Assembly: GCA_025408425.1 (NCBI GenBank)
Contig: JANXYX010000001.1
Coordinates: 340,014 to 404,013, forward strand
Origin: Granulicella sp.
GTDB lineage: Bacteria > Acidobacteriota > Terriglobia > Terriglobales > Acidobacteriaceae
Direction: 5' to 3'
DNA length: 64,000 nucleotides
A program made the translations under genes and the position numbers. Shown in pieces: positions 55,958-64,000 of the stretch. How positions within the stretch are numbered: the first letter of the stretch is position 1; each line of letters starts with the position of its first letter. Under the pieces are notes generated by a model that did not search any database, was not told where the DNA came from, and worked only from the letters and a program-made list of their open reading frames with translations.

Positions 55958-56452
55958 TCAGATCCGTTCCATGTCCATAAAGAGATAGTCCATCGGCCAT
56001 CCCGGTGTCACGCCATGCTGTCGCACCAGCGTCGCCAATTGAGCATAGTGCCGAATTCCATGCAGCAGCGCGTGAAACAGTATCGTCTTCCGAGAAGCTC
56101 TTGCCGCGCCCCTGCTGCGAGTTACAAACTCAATTCGCTTGTCCCAGTCGATCACGGAAGAAGTGACCTGGTGGAACAACTCTGTTGCCCGGGCGTGCGT
56201 CGCGTAGATCTCCTCCACAGACGCAAACGAAACGTCTGTGGAGTCTGTCGTCGGCAGCTCTGCCAGTCGCTCGGCGTAACGAAGTTCGACGGCGACGATG
56301 TGCTGCAGCAGTTCACCCACTGTTTTTGCGCCGGCGATATCGCACGGCAGCGTCAGCAGTTCGGGGTGTTCTGTCAGAAGCTCCTGCCAGCCGTCAGAGG
56401 TGCGCTCGCTCCACGCCATCAATTCGTCCGCTGAAATTACCGGCATACTCAT
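55958..56452 (-). CDS. DinB-like superfamily protein (four-helix bundle)
   Basis: A 164-residue protein of the DinB/DfsB-like four-helix bundle group, with three spaced His ligands typical of that fold: LLQHIVAVELRYAERL, ILFHALLHGIRHYAQLATLV. These proteins are often thiol-S-transferases or metal-binding proteins; this is not the DinB DNA polymerase. The ATG at 56452 is preceded by AAGGAGTAGAC, in which AAGGAG is the end of the purD coding sequence and TAG its stop codon, so the two are tightly coupled. Confidence 0.82.
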   Translation of the reverse strand: MSMPVISADELMAWSERTSDGWQELLTEHPELLTLPCDIAGAKTVGELLQHIVAVELRYAERLAELPTTDSTDVSFASVEEIYATHARATELFHQVTSSVIDWDKRIEFVTRSRGAARASRKTILFHALLHGIRHYAQLATLVRQHGVTPGWPMDYLFMDMERI

Positions 56453-56454
56453 GT

Positions 56455-57747
56455 CTACTCCTTCTGCAGCGCACGCCATCCGATATCGCGGCGGTACTGC
56501 ATGCCATCAAAAGAGATCTGGCCCAACTTCGCATAAGCCTTGGCGAGCGCGTCCTGCAGCCCTATGGGCGAGACCGCCGTTATGCCAAGCACTCTGCCGC
56601 CCGCTGTCACCAACTTCCCGTTCGAAACTGACGTTCCGGAGTGAAAGACAAACACATCTGCCTCTGTGTCTCCCTTTGCCGCCAACCCGGAGATTACCTT
56701 GCCTGAAGGATACTTGCCCGGATAACCACCACTTGCAGCAATCACACAGACGCTCGCACCGGCTCGCATCTTGATCTGGAGTGCATCTGCTGTTCCGTCG
56801 ATCGCAGCATCGAAGACGTCGACAATATCTGTATCGAGTCGCATCATCAGAGCCTGCGTCTCCGGATCACCAAATCTGGTGTTGAACTCGAGCACCATTG
56901 GCCCGCGTTGCGTCATCATGATGCCGCAAAACAGGATTCCAGTGAATGGATCTCCCTCCGCCAGCATTCCATCCACCACTTTCTGTGCAACGTTCGTGGT
57001 GAGCCAATGCCGCAATTCCGACGTCATCAATGCATCGGTGGAGTAGGCACCCATGCCCCCGGTATTTGGCCCGGTATCTCCTTCGCCAACGCGTTTGTGG
57101 TCCTGCGCCGCGGCGATCGGCACGGTGTGTTTGCCGTCGCACAGCGCGAAGAAGCTCAACTCTTCCCCGTCAAGGAACTCTTCCAGCACCACCTCGGTTT
57201 CCGCGACTCCCAGCAGCACACCGCTGAACATCTCTGCCGCTGCGGCCTCGGCCTCGTGGTGCGTATTGCAGATCACCACACCCTTGCCCGCGGCCAGACC
57301 ATCTGCCTTTACCACTACCGGTACGCTGAACCGCTGCAACTTTTCGCGTACTTCATCCAGCGTCGTGCACACCGCGTATTCCGCCGTGGGAATGCCATGC
57401 CGCTGCATGAACTCCTTGGCGAAGGCCTTGCTCGTCTCCAGTTGCGCTGCGGCCTGCGTAGGCCCAAACGCGCGAAAGCCGCGCCGCTGCAACTCATCCA
57501 CGACTCCAATGGAGAGTGGTAGCTCCGGCCCGACCACCGTCAGCCCGGGCTGCTCCGCCTCTACAACACGCACAACATCCGCCAGATTGCCCGCGTCCAC
57601 ACGCACACAGCGAGCCAGTTCCGCGATACCGCCATTCCCGGGAGCACAGACCACTTCACTTACCCGGACACTCTTGGCCAGCGCCCACACGAGCGCATGC
57701 TCGCGGCCGCCGCCGCCAATTACAAGAACTTTCAACTTATTTGGCAT
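56455..57747 (-). CDS. purD: Phosphoribosylamine-glycine ligase PurD
   Basis: A 430-residue ATP-grasp enzyme that makes GAR, step two of purine synthesis. It starts KVLVIGGGGREHALVWALA, with the ATP-grasp segment VVVKADGLAAGKGVVI, LEEFLDGEELSFFALCDG and the C-terminal LEFNTRFGDPETQALMMRL. The ATG at 57747 is preceded by GGAGAG; a GTG at 57756 is an alternative adding three residues. It is on the strand opposite purL-purF, a few kb away, so the purine genes form a loose cluster rather than one operon. It is followed two bases later by the DinB-like gene. Confidence 0.95.
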   Translation of the reverse strand: MPNKLKVLVIGGGGREHALVWALAKSVRVSEVVCAPGNGGIAELARCVRVDAGNLADVVRVVEAEQPGLTVVGPELPLSIGVVDELQRRGFRAFGPTQAAAQLETSKAFAKEFMQRHGIPTAEYAVCTTLDEVREKLQRFSVPVVVKADGLAAGKGVVICNTHHEAEAAAAEMFSGVLLGVAETEVVLEEFLDGEELSFFALCDGKHTVPIAAAQDHKRVGEGDTGPNTGGMGAYSTDALMTSELRHWLTTNVAQKVVDGMLAEGDPFTGILFCGIMMTQRGPMVLEFNTRFGDPETQALMMRLDTDIVDVFDAAIDGTADALQIKMRAGASVCVIAASGGYPGKYPSGKVISGLAAKGDTEADVFVFHSGTSVSNGKLVTAGGRVLGITAVSPIGLQDALAKAYAKLGQISFDGMQYRRDIGWRALQKE

Positions 57748-57832
57748 TCTCTCCACTTTCTACTTCGAGCCTAGGCAACGACGGCTATTCGAGTCAAACA
57801 GTTAGGCATGTTTTGAAGGTTGTAGTTGCACT

Positions 57833-58525
57833 TCACGCAACAGGCAGGATGCGGATATCGCGAGCGGTCTCCTGGGAGAGATCGAACGCCTTGCTGGAAC
57901 GGCCAATACTCACTGAATACCCATCCAGTGCGGTGTGCTTCCGAACCCGAAGCCGAGCACCGGGCGTAATGCCGCTGGCTTCAAGCTGCCGCAACGTTCC
58001 GGCATCGCGGTCAGAGACGCTATCAATCACGAATGTTCCCTCATCCACGACGTCCGCCAGCCGGATGGAGTCATGCTCCTGCATGTGCCCTTCCATAGTC
58101 GGGATGCAGTGGCCATGCGGGTCGATCTTCGGGTGCCCGAGCTTGGCGGCAATCCGCTCCTCAAAGCGCTCCGAGATGAAATGCTCCAACCGCTCAGCCT
58201 CTTCGTGTACCTCATCGATCGGGTAGTCCAGCACCTCGTACAGAAATGTCTCGATGAGGCGATGGTGGCGCACCACCTCCAGCGCCCGCCGTCTGCCCGC
58301 CGCCGAGAGCTTAACGCCGCGATGCCGCTCGTACTCCACCAGCGGGGAGGGCGCAGCAGCCAGCTTCTGCAGCATGTTCGTGACCGACGCTGGCGCAACA
58401 CTCAACCGCTCCGCCAGCGATTTGCTGATCACTCGCCGTCCTTCCGGGCCGCCAAGCGACAGAATCGCCTTCAGATAGTTGTCGACGGATTCGGTGTTGC
58501 CGTTCGCCTGGCCGCGTGCTGGCAT
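57833..58525 (-). CDS. mntR: DtxR/MntR family metal-dependent repressor
   Basis: A 230-residue regulator with the three DtxR domains: an N-terminal winged helix (SVDNYLKAILSLGGPEGRR, then LAERLSVAPASVTNMLQKL), a dimerisation/metal domain (RRRALEVVRHHRLIETFLYEVL, with HEEAERLEHFISE and HPKIDPHGHCIP), and a C-terminal SH3-like FeoA domain. It lies divergent to mntH with a double palindrome between them, which supports manganese rather than iron as the effector, though the family includes both. The start has an AAGGAG site. The operator probably also controls this gene. Confidence 0.93.
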   Translation of the reverse strand: MPARGQANGNTESVDNYLKAILSLGGPEGRRVISKSLAERLSVAPASVTNMLQKLAAAPSPLVEYERHRGVKLSAAGRRRALEVVRHHRLIETFLYEVLDYPIDEVHEEAERLEHFISERFEERIAAKLGHPKIDPHGHCIPTMEGHMQEHDSIRLADVVDEGTFVIDSVSDRDAGTLRQLEASGITPGARLRVRKHTALDGYSVSIGRSSKAFDLSQETARDIRILPVA

Positions 58526-58561
58526 AGCTCAATCTCCTTCTTTCAGTTTGACTCATTTCTT

Positions 58562-58600
58562 AAATTTAGGTAAACCTAATAATTAGGTATGCCTAAATTT
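58562..58600. promoter_or_regulatory. Double palindromic MntR/DtxR-type operator
   Basis: Two boxes stand side by side: TTAGGTAAACCTAA (58566-58579, a perfect six-base inverted repeat with a two-base centre) and TTAGGTATGCCTAA (58583-58596). Their centres are 17 bases apart, and the outer flanks AAATTTAGG and CCTAAATTT (58562-58570, 58592-58600) also mirror each other. The TTAGG/CCTAA pattern is that of DtxR/MntR-family operators. It lies between the mntR-like and mntH genes, overlapping the likely promoters of both. Confidence 0.85.
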
Positions 58601-58711
58601 GCAGGTATGGCACCGTGTCCGGTACCGATCGGAAGTTGATAGCCGCGACGAAACCCCCGATTATCTGGTCCTGCAGTCTGAAAACCGTACCTCAGTTTTT
58701 GTCGGAGAAGA

Positions 58712-60118
58712 ATGACCGATCACCGCTCAGTTCGTACGCAGGAGGCAGGCGACCTCGATACCGAGGAGGATCCTCAGGTGGTCTCAGAACTGGCTGAGGC
58801 GGACAGCAATAGCGTTGTCAAGCGTGTCTTCAAGTTCCGGCGCAACGAGATGTGGACCTACTTCGGCCCGGCCTTCGTTGCTTCGGTGGCTTATATCGAC
58901 CCCGGCAACTTTGCCACAAACATTGAGGGTGGCAGCCGCTTCGGCTACCGCCTGCTATGGGTGCTGCTCTGGTCCAACGCCATGGCGATCCTGATCCAGT
59001 ACCTCTCGGCCAAACTGGGGATCGTCACCGGCCTGACCCTGCCCCAGAACTGCCGAAAGCACTTCTCCCGTCCCATCACAATGCTTCTGTGGGTTGCGGC
59101 TGAGATCTCTGCCATCGCTACCGACCTGGCTGAGTTCCTGGGTGCCGCGCTGGGGCTATATCTTCTGTTTGGCCCGGGGTTGCTGGCTCACGGATGGTCC
59201 CGCACCCAGACAATGCTGGCCGCAGCGCTGCTCTCAGCCGTCGCCGTCTTTGTGATCCTCGCCATCGATCTGGCGGGATATCAGTGGCTGGAGCGCCTGA
59301 TCATGATTTTTGTCGGGGTCATCGGCCTTTGCTACGGCTTCGAGGTGTTCCTGGTGCACCCGGACTGGCGGCTTGCAGCTTTCCATACGCTGGTGCCAAC
59401 GCTTGCAACCGGCAGTCGCGAAGCGTTGCACGAGAGCATCTATATCGCCGTAGGGATGCTGGGTGCGACGGTGATGCCGCATGTGATCTACCTTCATTCC
59501 GCGCTCGTCCAACCCCGCCTGAAGGACCTGGTAGAGCCCCCCAAGATCGCTGGCTTTACCCGTCGCCGGGAGTACCTCCGCTTCGAACTGATCGATGTCT
59601 TTGCGGCCATGAACGGCGCATGGCTCATTAACTCGGCCATGATTGTGATGGCCGCGGTGGCGTTTTCCCACAACGGCGCTGTCGTAACCGACGTGGAGCA
59701 GGCCTATCGGACTCTGGGCCCACTGCTCGGCCCTGCGGCTGCTACGGTCTTTGCGGTGGCGCTGCTGTGCTCTGGGCTCTCGTCCTCCACCGTTGGCGTG
59801 ATGGCGGGACAGGTCATTATTGAGGGCTTCCTGCACATCAAATTCCCGATATTCCTTCGCCGACTGATCACCATTATTCCCGCAATTCTGATCATCGCGA
59901 TCGGGCTCGATCCCCTGCGGATCCTGATCCTGTCTCAGGTTGTACTCAGCTTCGCCTTACCCTTTGCGCTGATTCCACTACTGATCCTGACCGGTCGCAC
60001 CTCTGTGATGCATCTATTTGTCAGTGCCACCCGCACCCGCATCGCTGGTTGGGTATCGGTAGGTGTCATCCTGGCGTTGAATGCCATTCTGCTCGGAGAG
60101 ATGGCCTTCGGCGGCTAA
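58712..60118 (+). CDS. mntH: Nramp family Mn2+/Fe2+ transporter MntH
   Basis: A 468-residue inner-membrane proton-coupled divalent metal importer. The N-terminal about 45 residues are acidic and cytosolic, then eleven membrane segments follow. The metal-binding signatures are both complete: DPGNFATNIEGGSRFGYRL in the first segment and MPHVIYLHSALVQPR in the sixth. Length is normal for Nramp plus the acidic tail. It lies 110 bases downstream of the metal operator, which should repress it when Mn is plentiful. Confidence 0.95.
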   Translation: MTDHRSVRTQEAGDLDTEEDPQVVSELAEADSNSVVKRVFKFRRNEMWTYFGPAFVASVAYIDPGNFATNIEGGSRFGYRLLWVLLWSNAMAILIQYLSAKLGIVTGLTLPQNCRKHFSRPITMLLWVAAEISAIATDLAEFLGAALGLYLLFGPGLLAHGWSRTQTMLAAALLSAVAVFVILAIDLAGYQWLERLIMIFVGVIGLCYGFEVFLVHPDWRLAAFHTLVPTLATGSREALHESIYIAVGMLGATVMPHVIYLHSALVQPRLKDLVEPPKIAGFTRRREYLRFELIDVFAAMNGAWLINSAMIVMAAVAFSHNGAVVTDVEQAYRTLGPLLGPAAATVFAVALLCSGLSSSTVGVMAGQVIIEGFLHIKFPIFLRRLITIIPAILIIAIGLDPLRILILSQVVLSFALPFALIPLLILTGRTSVMHLFVSATRTRIAGWVSVGVILALNAILLGEMAFGG

Positions 60119-60306
60119 CTGGGGAAATTCTACTCCCTGCTCCGGTCCTGTCTATTTTTCGTTCTATTGAAAATTGGTCGAACCTTTACGTCGATTTTGC
60201 GAGACAAAGTTGCCTTCGGCTTTGTACACTTCGCAGGCGGCGGAATCCGGTCTCTCTCCGGCTCTCTGCTGAAGCCAATGCAATGGAGCAACTCGGAGGA
60301 GTATCG

Positions 60307-61662
60307 ATGGAACTGCAGGACAAGAACCGCAGAGATTTTTTGAAGATGGGCAGCGCCGCCCTGGCCGCCACCGCCGTTTCATGGAATGCCACCAGCTATG
60401 CCAGCATCATCGGTGCCAACGACCGCGTGAAGGTGGGCGTCGTCGGCTGTGGCGACCGTATGAAGCAGGCCTTGATTCCGGCGTTCCAGCAGCACGCCAA
60501 AGAGATGAACTTCGAGTTTGTCGCGGTCTCTGATATCTGGAACCGCCGTCGTGACGAGGGTTCTGCCTTTATCCAGAAGCTTACAGGCAGCTCCATCGCC
60601 GCTGTGCGCAATAACGATGAGCTCTACGCACGCAAGGATGTCGACGCTGTACTGGTTGCGACCGCAGACTTCCAGCACGCGCAGCATGGCATCGAGGCTG
60701 TCAAAGCCGGACGCGACGCGTATGTCGAGAAGCCAACCGCCCACACCATGAAGGATGCCCGTGCGTTTCTGGCAGCGGTGAAGCAGACCGGTAAGATCGT
60801 TCAGGTAGGCACTCAGCGCCGCAGCACTCCCAGCTACCAGAAGGCCTACGAGTACATAAAGTCCGGCAAGTTCGGCGATATAGTCATGGTCGAGATGACC
60901 TGGAACGTCAACCAGCCAGGCCGCTGGCGGCGTCCAGATGTCGTACCTCTCTTGAAGGAAGAGGACACGGATTGGGGACGCTACCTGCTCGACCTGCCTC
61001 ACGAGCCGTTTGACGCCCGAAAGTACCTGGAGTTCCGCTTGTTCTGGCCCTACTCCTCCGGCATTCCCGACCAGTGGCTGGTCCACCAGATCGACACCGT
61101 CCACTGGTTCAGCGGCTACCCACACCCGCGCAGCGTCGTTGCCAACGGCGGCAACTATTTGTGGCACGATGGCCGCAAGAACTGGGACACCATGACTGCG
61201 GTCTTTGACTATGGCCCAGAGGACGATCTGACCAAGGGCTTCCAGGTACAGTACTCGTCGCGGTTTACCAACTCGGCCGGCAGCGTTAAGGAACTGTACT
61301 ACTCCAATGGCGGCATGCTCGATATGGACAAGCAGCGCGTGACGCCGGAAGGCGGTCTGTCTGCGCGTTCAGCGGCTGAGATGAAGATGAAGCCGAATCT
61401 TCTGGAAAGCTTTGCGCTAAGCGAAGATGTGCAGAAGGCGGAGACCTCGGCCAACACCGGTGCTGATCCGCAGACTTCGGCGAACATGCGCAACTGGATG
61501 GAGTGCGTCCGCTCGCGCAAGACGCCGAACGCCAGCATCGAGGCGGGCTATAGCCACTCCGTCGCATTGTGCATGAACATCGCTGCCATCCAGACCGGCC
61601 AGAAGGTCACCTTCAACGACAAGACGCAGCAGGTGATGGTTGGAGGCAAGGTCTATGCGTAG
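60307..61662 (+). CDS. Tat-exported Gfo/Idh/MocA family oxidoreductase
   Basis: A 451-residue protein with a twin-arginine leader (NRRDFLKMGSAALAATA). The NAD(P)-binding Rossmann fold begins at VKVGVVGCGDRM, then VDAVLVATADFQHAQH and YVEKPTAHTMKDARAF (the EKP motif with catalytic Lys), and the C-terminal alpha/beta domain is complete (WLVHQIDTVHWFSG). Members oxidise or epimerise sugar derivatives; exported ones in Acidobacteriota and Planctomycetota usually keep their cofactor bound. The ATG at 60307 has a GGAGGAG site. It overlaps the next gene by eight bases. The 188 bases upstream hold no other feature that I recognise. Confidence 0.9.
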   Translation: MELQDKNRRDFLKMGSAALAATAVSWNATSYASIIGANDRVKVGVVGCGDRMKQALIPAFQQHAKEMNFEFVAVSDIWNRRRDEGSAFIQKLTGSSIAAVRNNDELYARKDVDAVLVATADFQHAQHGIEAVKAGRDAYVEKPTAHTMKDARAFLAAVKQTGKIVQVGTQRRSTPSYQKAYEYIKSGKFGDIVMVEMTWNVNQPGRWRRPDVVPLLKEEDTDWGRYLLDLPHEPFDARKYLEFRLFWPYSSGIPDQWLVHQIDTVHWFSGYPHPRSVVANGGNYLWHDGRKNWDTMTAVFDYGPEDDLTKGFQVQYSSRFTNSAGSVKELYYSNGGMLDMDKQRVTPEGGLSARSAAEMKMKPNLLESFALSEDVQKAETSANTGADPQTSANMRNWMECVRSRKTPNASIEAGYSHSVALCMNIAAIQTGQKVTFNDKTQQVMVGGKVYA

Positions 61663-62707
61663 GTTGCTTCTGCTCTGTGGAGTCGTACTGGTTGGATTCG
61701 GAATGCAGGAGAATGCTCAAGCCAAGTCGGGAGGGAAGGGAGTGCAGGTCACTCCCGACGAGGCGCACCAGCGTGTTGATATCACCATCGACGGCGCGCC
61801 TTTCACGTCCTACGTCTGGCCGACGACCCTCAAGAAACCGGTGCTCTATCCACTGATCGCACCGGGCGGTATCGAGGTTACGAGAGGCTATCCTCTCGCT
61901 CCTCGTGAGGGTGAGCGTACCGACCATCCGCACCATGCTGGTATGTGGTTCAACTACGGTAACGTCGACAACTTCGACTTCTGGAACAACTCTGACGCGA
62001 TCAAGCCAGAGGACCGCGGCAAGATGGGCAGCATCCATCACCAGAAGATCGTTTCGGCCAAGAGCGGCAAGACCAGCGGCTCTCTCGTTGTCGAATCCGT
62101 CTGGACAACTGGTGACAATCACGACGTGCTGGCACAAACGACCCGTTACGTCTTTACCAATCGCAATAACGTTCGTAGCATTGACGAGATTGTGACCCTC
62201 CATGCGCTGCGCCATGTAGTCTTTCACGACGACAAGGAAGGGGTGCTGGGTATTCGCGTTGCACACTTTATGGAGTCGGCAAACGAGAAAGGCGGTACTT
62301 TCACCGACGCCAGCGGACGGCCCACACAGGTCCAGACCAGCAACGTCCCCGGCGCGACCGGCGTGTATCTCACGAGTGAAGGGAAGCAGGGTGATGCTGC
62401 GTGGTCGACGCGTGGCCGCTGGTGCATCCTCACCGGCACAACCGGCGACAAGACTCTAACCATCGCCATTCTCGACAATGCAAAGAACTCAAACTATCCC
62501 ACGTATTGGCATGCTCGGGGCTACGGCCTCTTTGCTGCCAATCCGCTGGGTCAGCACATCTTCGATCCCAAGGCTCCCGCGCTGAATTTAGCGCTGGAGA
62601 AAGATCAGAACGTGACATTCCGTCACCGTGTGCTGCTGCTGACAGGTGCGCCTACTGCTGCCGAGATGAACAAGGAAGCCGACGCCTTCGACGCAGAGTA
62701 CAAATAG
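61655..62707 (+). CDS. Exported DUF6807 (PmoA-like) family protein
   Basis: A 350-residue protein with a Sec signal peptide (RRLLLLCGVVLVGFG) followed by a beta-rich domain of the DUF6807/PmoA-like family: GIEVTRGYPLAPREGERTDHPHHAGMWFNYG, the HPHH motif giving a likely metal site, then HHQKIVSAKSG and WHARGYGLFAANPLG. The family commonly occurs with Gfo/Idh/MocA oxidoreductases in plant-polymer-degrading bacteria, exactly as here. Its start overlaps the end of that gene by eight bases and has a GGAGG site inside it. Role unknown, probably sugar related. Confidence 0.87.
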   Translation: MRRLLLLCGVVLVGFGMQENAQAKSGGKGVQVTPDEAHQRVDITIDGAPFTSYVWPTTLKKPVLYPLIAPGGIEVTRGYPLAPREGERTDHPHHAGMWFNYGNVDNFDFWNNSDAIKPEDRGKMGSIHHQKIVSAKSGKTSGSLVVESVWTTGDNHDVLAQTTRYVFTNRNNVRSIDEIVTLHALRHVVFHDDKEGVLGIRVAHFMESANEKGGTFTDASGRPTQVQTSNVPGATGVYLTSEGKQGDAAWSTRGRWCILTGTTGDKTLTIAILDNAKNSNYPTYWHARGYGLFAANPLGQHIFDPKAPALNLALEKDQNVTFRHRVLLLTGAPTAAEMNKEADAFDAEYK

Positions 62708-62815
62708 CTCGAGCTGCCAGAAACATGATGCCGCGATAGGATGACTGAACCAGGTCATCCGCGCGGCATCGTTTCGTTTGCGGCTGGCTTTCGTGTACTG
62801 CAACCAGGAGAAGAG

Positions 62816-63397
62816 ATGATTGGCGACGCGCAGCAGTATGACGAGCTCACAAAGCTTTACAGCACCTTCGGCGATGAAGAGTTGCAAACCCTCGCCCGCG
62901 AAATGGACGACCTGACCGAAGCAGCGCAACAGGTGCTGAAGGCGGAGTTGGGGCGGCGCAGCCTCGACACTCCCGCACCGGCTGCAGCTGTAATCGATCC
63001 CCCGCACGATGATCTGGCGGAGTCGCCCCTGCAGGCTTTTGCTGCAATGGCGCCAGACGAATGTGTCTTCGAATTCGCCGAACTCGCAGACGCGAATGCA
63101 GCACGCAAAGTACTGACCGATGCAGGCATTGAAAGCGTTATTCCGAGCCGACAGTTTGGCAGTATGAGTTCTCCGAGGGTTGTTGTCGCTCCGCGAGATG
63201 CAATGAGCGCTGAGCTGATTCTTTCGCGCCCAATCGCGCCGGATCCGGACCATCTCGAGGAGGAAGGGGCGGCATTCGTCGAACCCACTTGTCCGCAGTG
63301 TGGCACAGTGGATCCGCTGCTCGAATCCGTTGATCCCACCAATCAGTGGCGCTGCGAAGTCTGCGACCACGTCTGGAGCGATGCAGAACTTCCGTAG
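62816..63397 (+). CDS. DUF2007 plus zinc-ribbon protein
   Basis: A 193-residue protein. The middle part (residues about 85-140) is a DUF2007 putative signal-transducing domain: FEFAELADANAARKVLTDAG, then SPRVVVAPRDAMSAELILSRP. The C-terminal end is a zinc ribbon with EPTCPQCGTVD and RCEVCDHVW. The N-terminal half has a helical segment (DELTKLYSTFGDEELQTL). The ATG at 62816 has an AGGAGAAG site; the frame is open upstream to 62741 but no site is there. A bidirectional-looking terminator follows. Confidence 0.8.
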   Translation: MIGDAQQYDELTKLYSTFGDEELQTLAREMDDLTEAAQQVLKAELGRRSLDTPAPAAAVIDPPHDDLAESPLQAFAAMAPDECVFEFAELADANAARKVLTDAGIESVIPSRQFGSMSSPRVVVAPRDAMSAELILSRPIAPDPDHLEEEGAAFVEPTCPQCGTVDPLLESVDPTNQWRCEVCDHVWSDAELP

Positions 63398-63471
63398 GGG
63401 TAACTTTGACTTCGCTCCGTAAAAGCTTGGGGCAGTCGATCGGCTCCCCGCTCTCATCGCAATTCCAATAC

Positions 63472-63498
63472 AAAAGACCCGCACCATGCGGGTCTTTT
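63472..63498. terminator. Terminator between the DUF2007 gene and the polyglutamine gene
   Basis: A 12-bp stem (63472-63483 with 63487-63498, loop CCA) with A-run on the left and T-run on the right lies between two convergent genes and can end both transcripts. Confidence 0.9.
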
Positions 63499-63527
63499 TG
63501 TATTAGCCAGCTAACTACAGGAAGCCT

Positions 63528-64000
63528 CTAGTTGGGTTTCGCATCGTGAGGATTGCCTTGCCTCTCAGGAGCCGGTCGAACCTGAGGCTGTTGCCGTGAT
63601 GGTTCCTGTGGTCGAGCTTGCGGCTGTTGCTGCTGGGGTTGCTGCTGGCGCTGTTGATCCTGCTGCTGGCGCTGGCGCTGCTGTTGCTGTTGCTGTTGTT
63701 GTTGCTGTTGCTGTTGTTGTTGTTGTTGATGTTGCGACGATTGTGGTTGTCGTACTTGTTGTCGCTGCTCGCATTCATTGCTGGGAGGATCCGAAGGAGC
63801 AGTGAGCATAGTGTTGGGGACAGTCAATTCCTTTTGCAACTGATCCGCCTCTTTTGCGGCACTTTTAAGCTTGTCAATAACATCATTTTGTTTTGACTGA
63901 ACATTTGCTTCAACATCCCGGAGACTTGGAATCTGAAAACTTTTTAAGGCTGTTTTGGCCGACTTTCTTCCATTAACTCCATCATTGTCCCAAACCTCAA
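63528..64000 (-). CDS. Polyglutamine-containing protein, 5' end beyond the window
   Basis: Reading the complement, an open frame with no stop runs from the window edge to a TAG at 63528-63530 (157 visible codons). The visible N-part is helical and coiled-coil-like (RDVEANVQSKQNDVIDKLK, then SAAKEADQLQKELTVPN), followed by a short Pro/Ser linker, a run of 17 Gln, and a tail of Gln mixed with Arg, Pro and Asp ending DAKPN. The frame stays open through at least 50 codons before the first TTG/ATG seen inside, so the true start is outside the window. No known family is recognised. The Gln tract is encoded by both CAA and CAG, which argues against a simple single-codon slippage product. Confidence 0.7.
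   Translation of the reverse strand, partial: EVWDNDGVNGRKSAKTALKSFQIPSLRDVEANVQSKQNDVIDKLKSAAKEADQLQKELTVPNTMLTAPSDPPSNECEQRQQVRQPQSSQHQQQQQQQQQQQQQQQQQRQRQQQDQQRQQQPQQQQPQARPQEPSRQQPQVRPAPERQGNPHDAKPN
63678..63728. repeat. CAA/CAG trinucleotide tract coding for 17 glutamines
   Basis: Seventeen consecutive glutamine codons, mixed CAA and CAG, lie inside the 63528 gene on the complement; Gln-rich sequence continues at lower density to about 63620. Long polyglutamine runs are rare in bacteria and prone to length change. Confidence 0.9.

Noticed and set aside
63620..63740. Possible short tandem array (CRISPR-like) near the right edge
   Set aside because: It is a CAA/CAG codon tract inside a gene, with no repeat-spacer structure; no cas gene was seen in the window.

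Overview
The window looks like chromosomal DNA of a GC-rich Gram-negative heterotroph, most likely an Acidobacteriota of the Terriglobia/Acidobacteriaceae type (Granulicella, Edaphobacter or Terriglobus-like). The indications are a very large Oar-like TonB-dependent receptor with an N-terminal carboxypeptidase-regulatory-like domain, several exported glycoside hydrolases, an exported S9 peptidase, Tat-exported Gfo/Idh/MocA and NIPSNAP proteins, and a LysW-like zinc ribbon. The placement is inferred from gene content; no rRNA or tRNA gene was seen.

Layout. 1-6.8 kb: partial acyltransferase 3, transaldolase, FAH-family hydrolase, a fibronectin-III lipoprotein, an XRE-cupin regulator and a GH27 alpha-galactosidase. 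6.8-9.2 kb: a patch with broken edges, made of a start-less gene remnant, a TetR regulator with a palindromic promoter site, an SDR oxidoreductase and a frameshifted, truncated methyltransferase. 9.3-19.7 kb: ruvB, a membrane diguanylate cyclase, an apparently circularly permuted GDPD, murQ, rhamnose mutarotase, an exported amidohydrolase, an unknown protein and a GH31 glycosidase. 19.7-25.7 kb (minus strand): rpoD, a Doc/AbrB toxin-antitoxin pair, a flippase and dnaG, so the usual dnaG-rpoD neighbourhood is split. 25.9-34.3 kb: a TrmJ-like methyltransferase, an S9 peptidase, AhpD-like and SnoaL-like proteins, a Y-family polymerase, a membrane protein, acyl-CoA carboxylase beta and a cupin. 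34.6-40 kb: the TonB receptor, a small exported regulatory-like-domain protein, the LysW-like ribbon and a rhomboid homologue lacking all catalytic residues. 40-46.7 kb: translation genes (aspS, hisS, rpsU, rpmA, rplU) with a gamma-carbonic anhydrase, a double zinc ribbon and an MBL hydrolase. 47-57.7 kb: a membrane glycosyltransferase, dut, DUF5996, purL-purF, two tandem exported VOC proteins, and purD with a DinB-like gene. 57.8-64 kb: an MntR/DtxR regulator and mntH flanking a double palindromic metal box, a periplasmic oxidoreductase/DUF6807 pair, a DUF2007-zinc ribbon protein, and a polyglutamine protein running off the end.

The genes are mainly housekeeping (translation, replication, transcription, purine synthesis) mixed with exported carbohydrate and peptide degradation. 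Many gene junctions carry clear intrinsic terminators, several bidirectional. The points most worth a second look are the permuted GDPD, the catalytically dead rhomboid beside the LysW-like ribbon, the duplicated exported VOC proteins with conserved promoters, the MntR double operator, and the patch at 6.8-9.2 kb.
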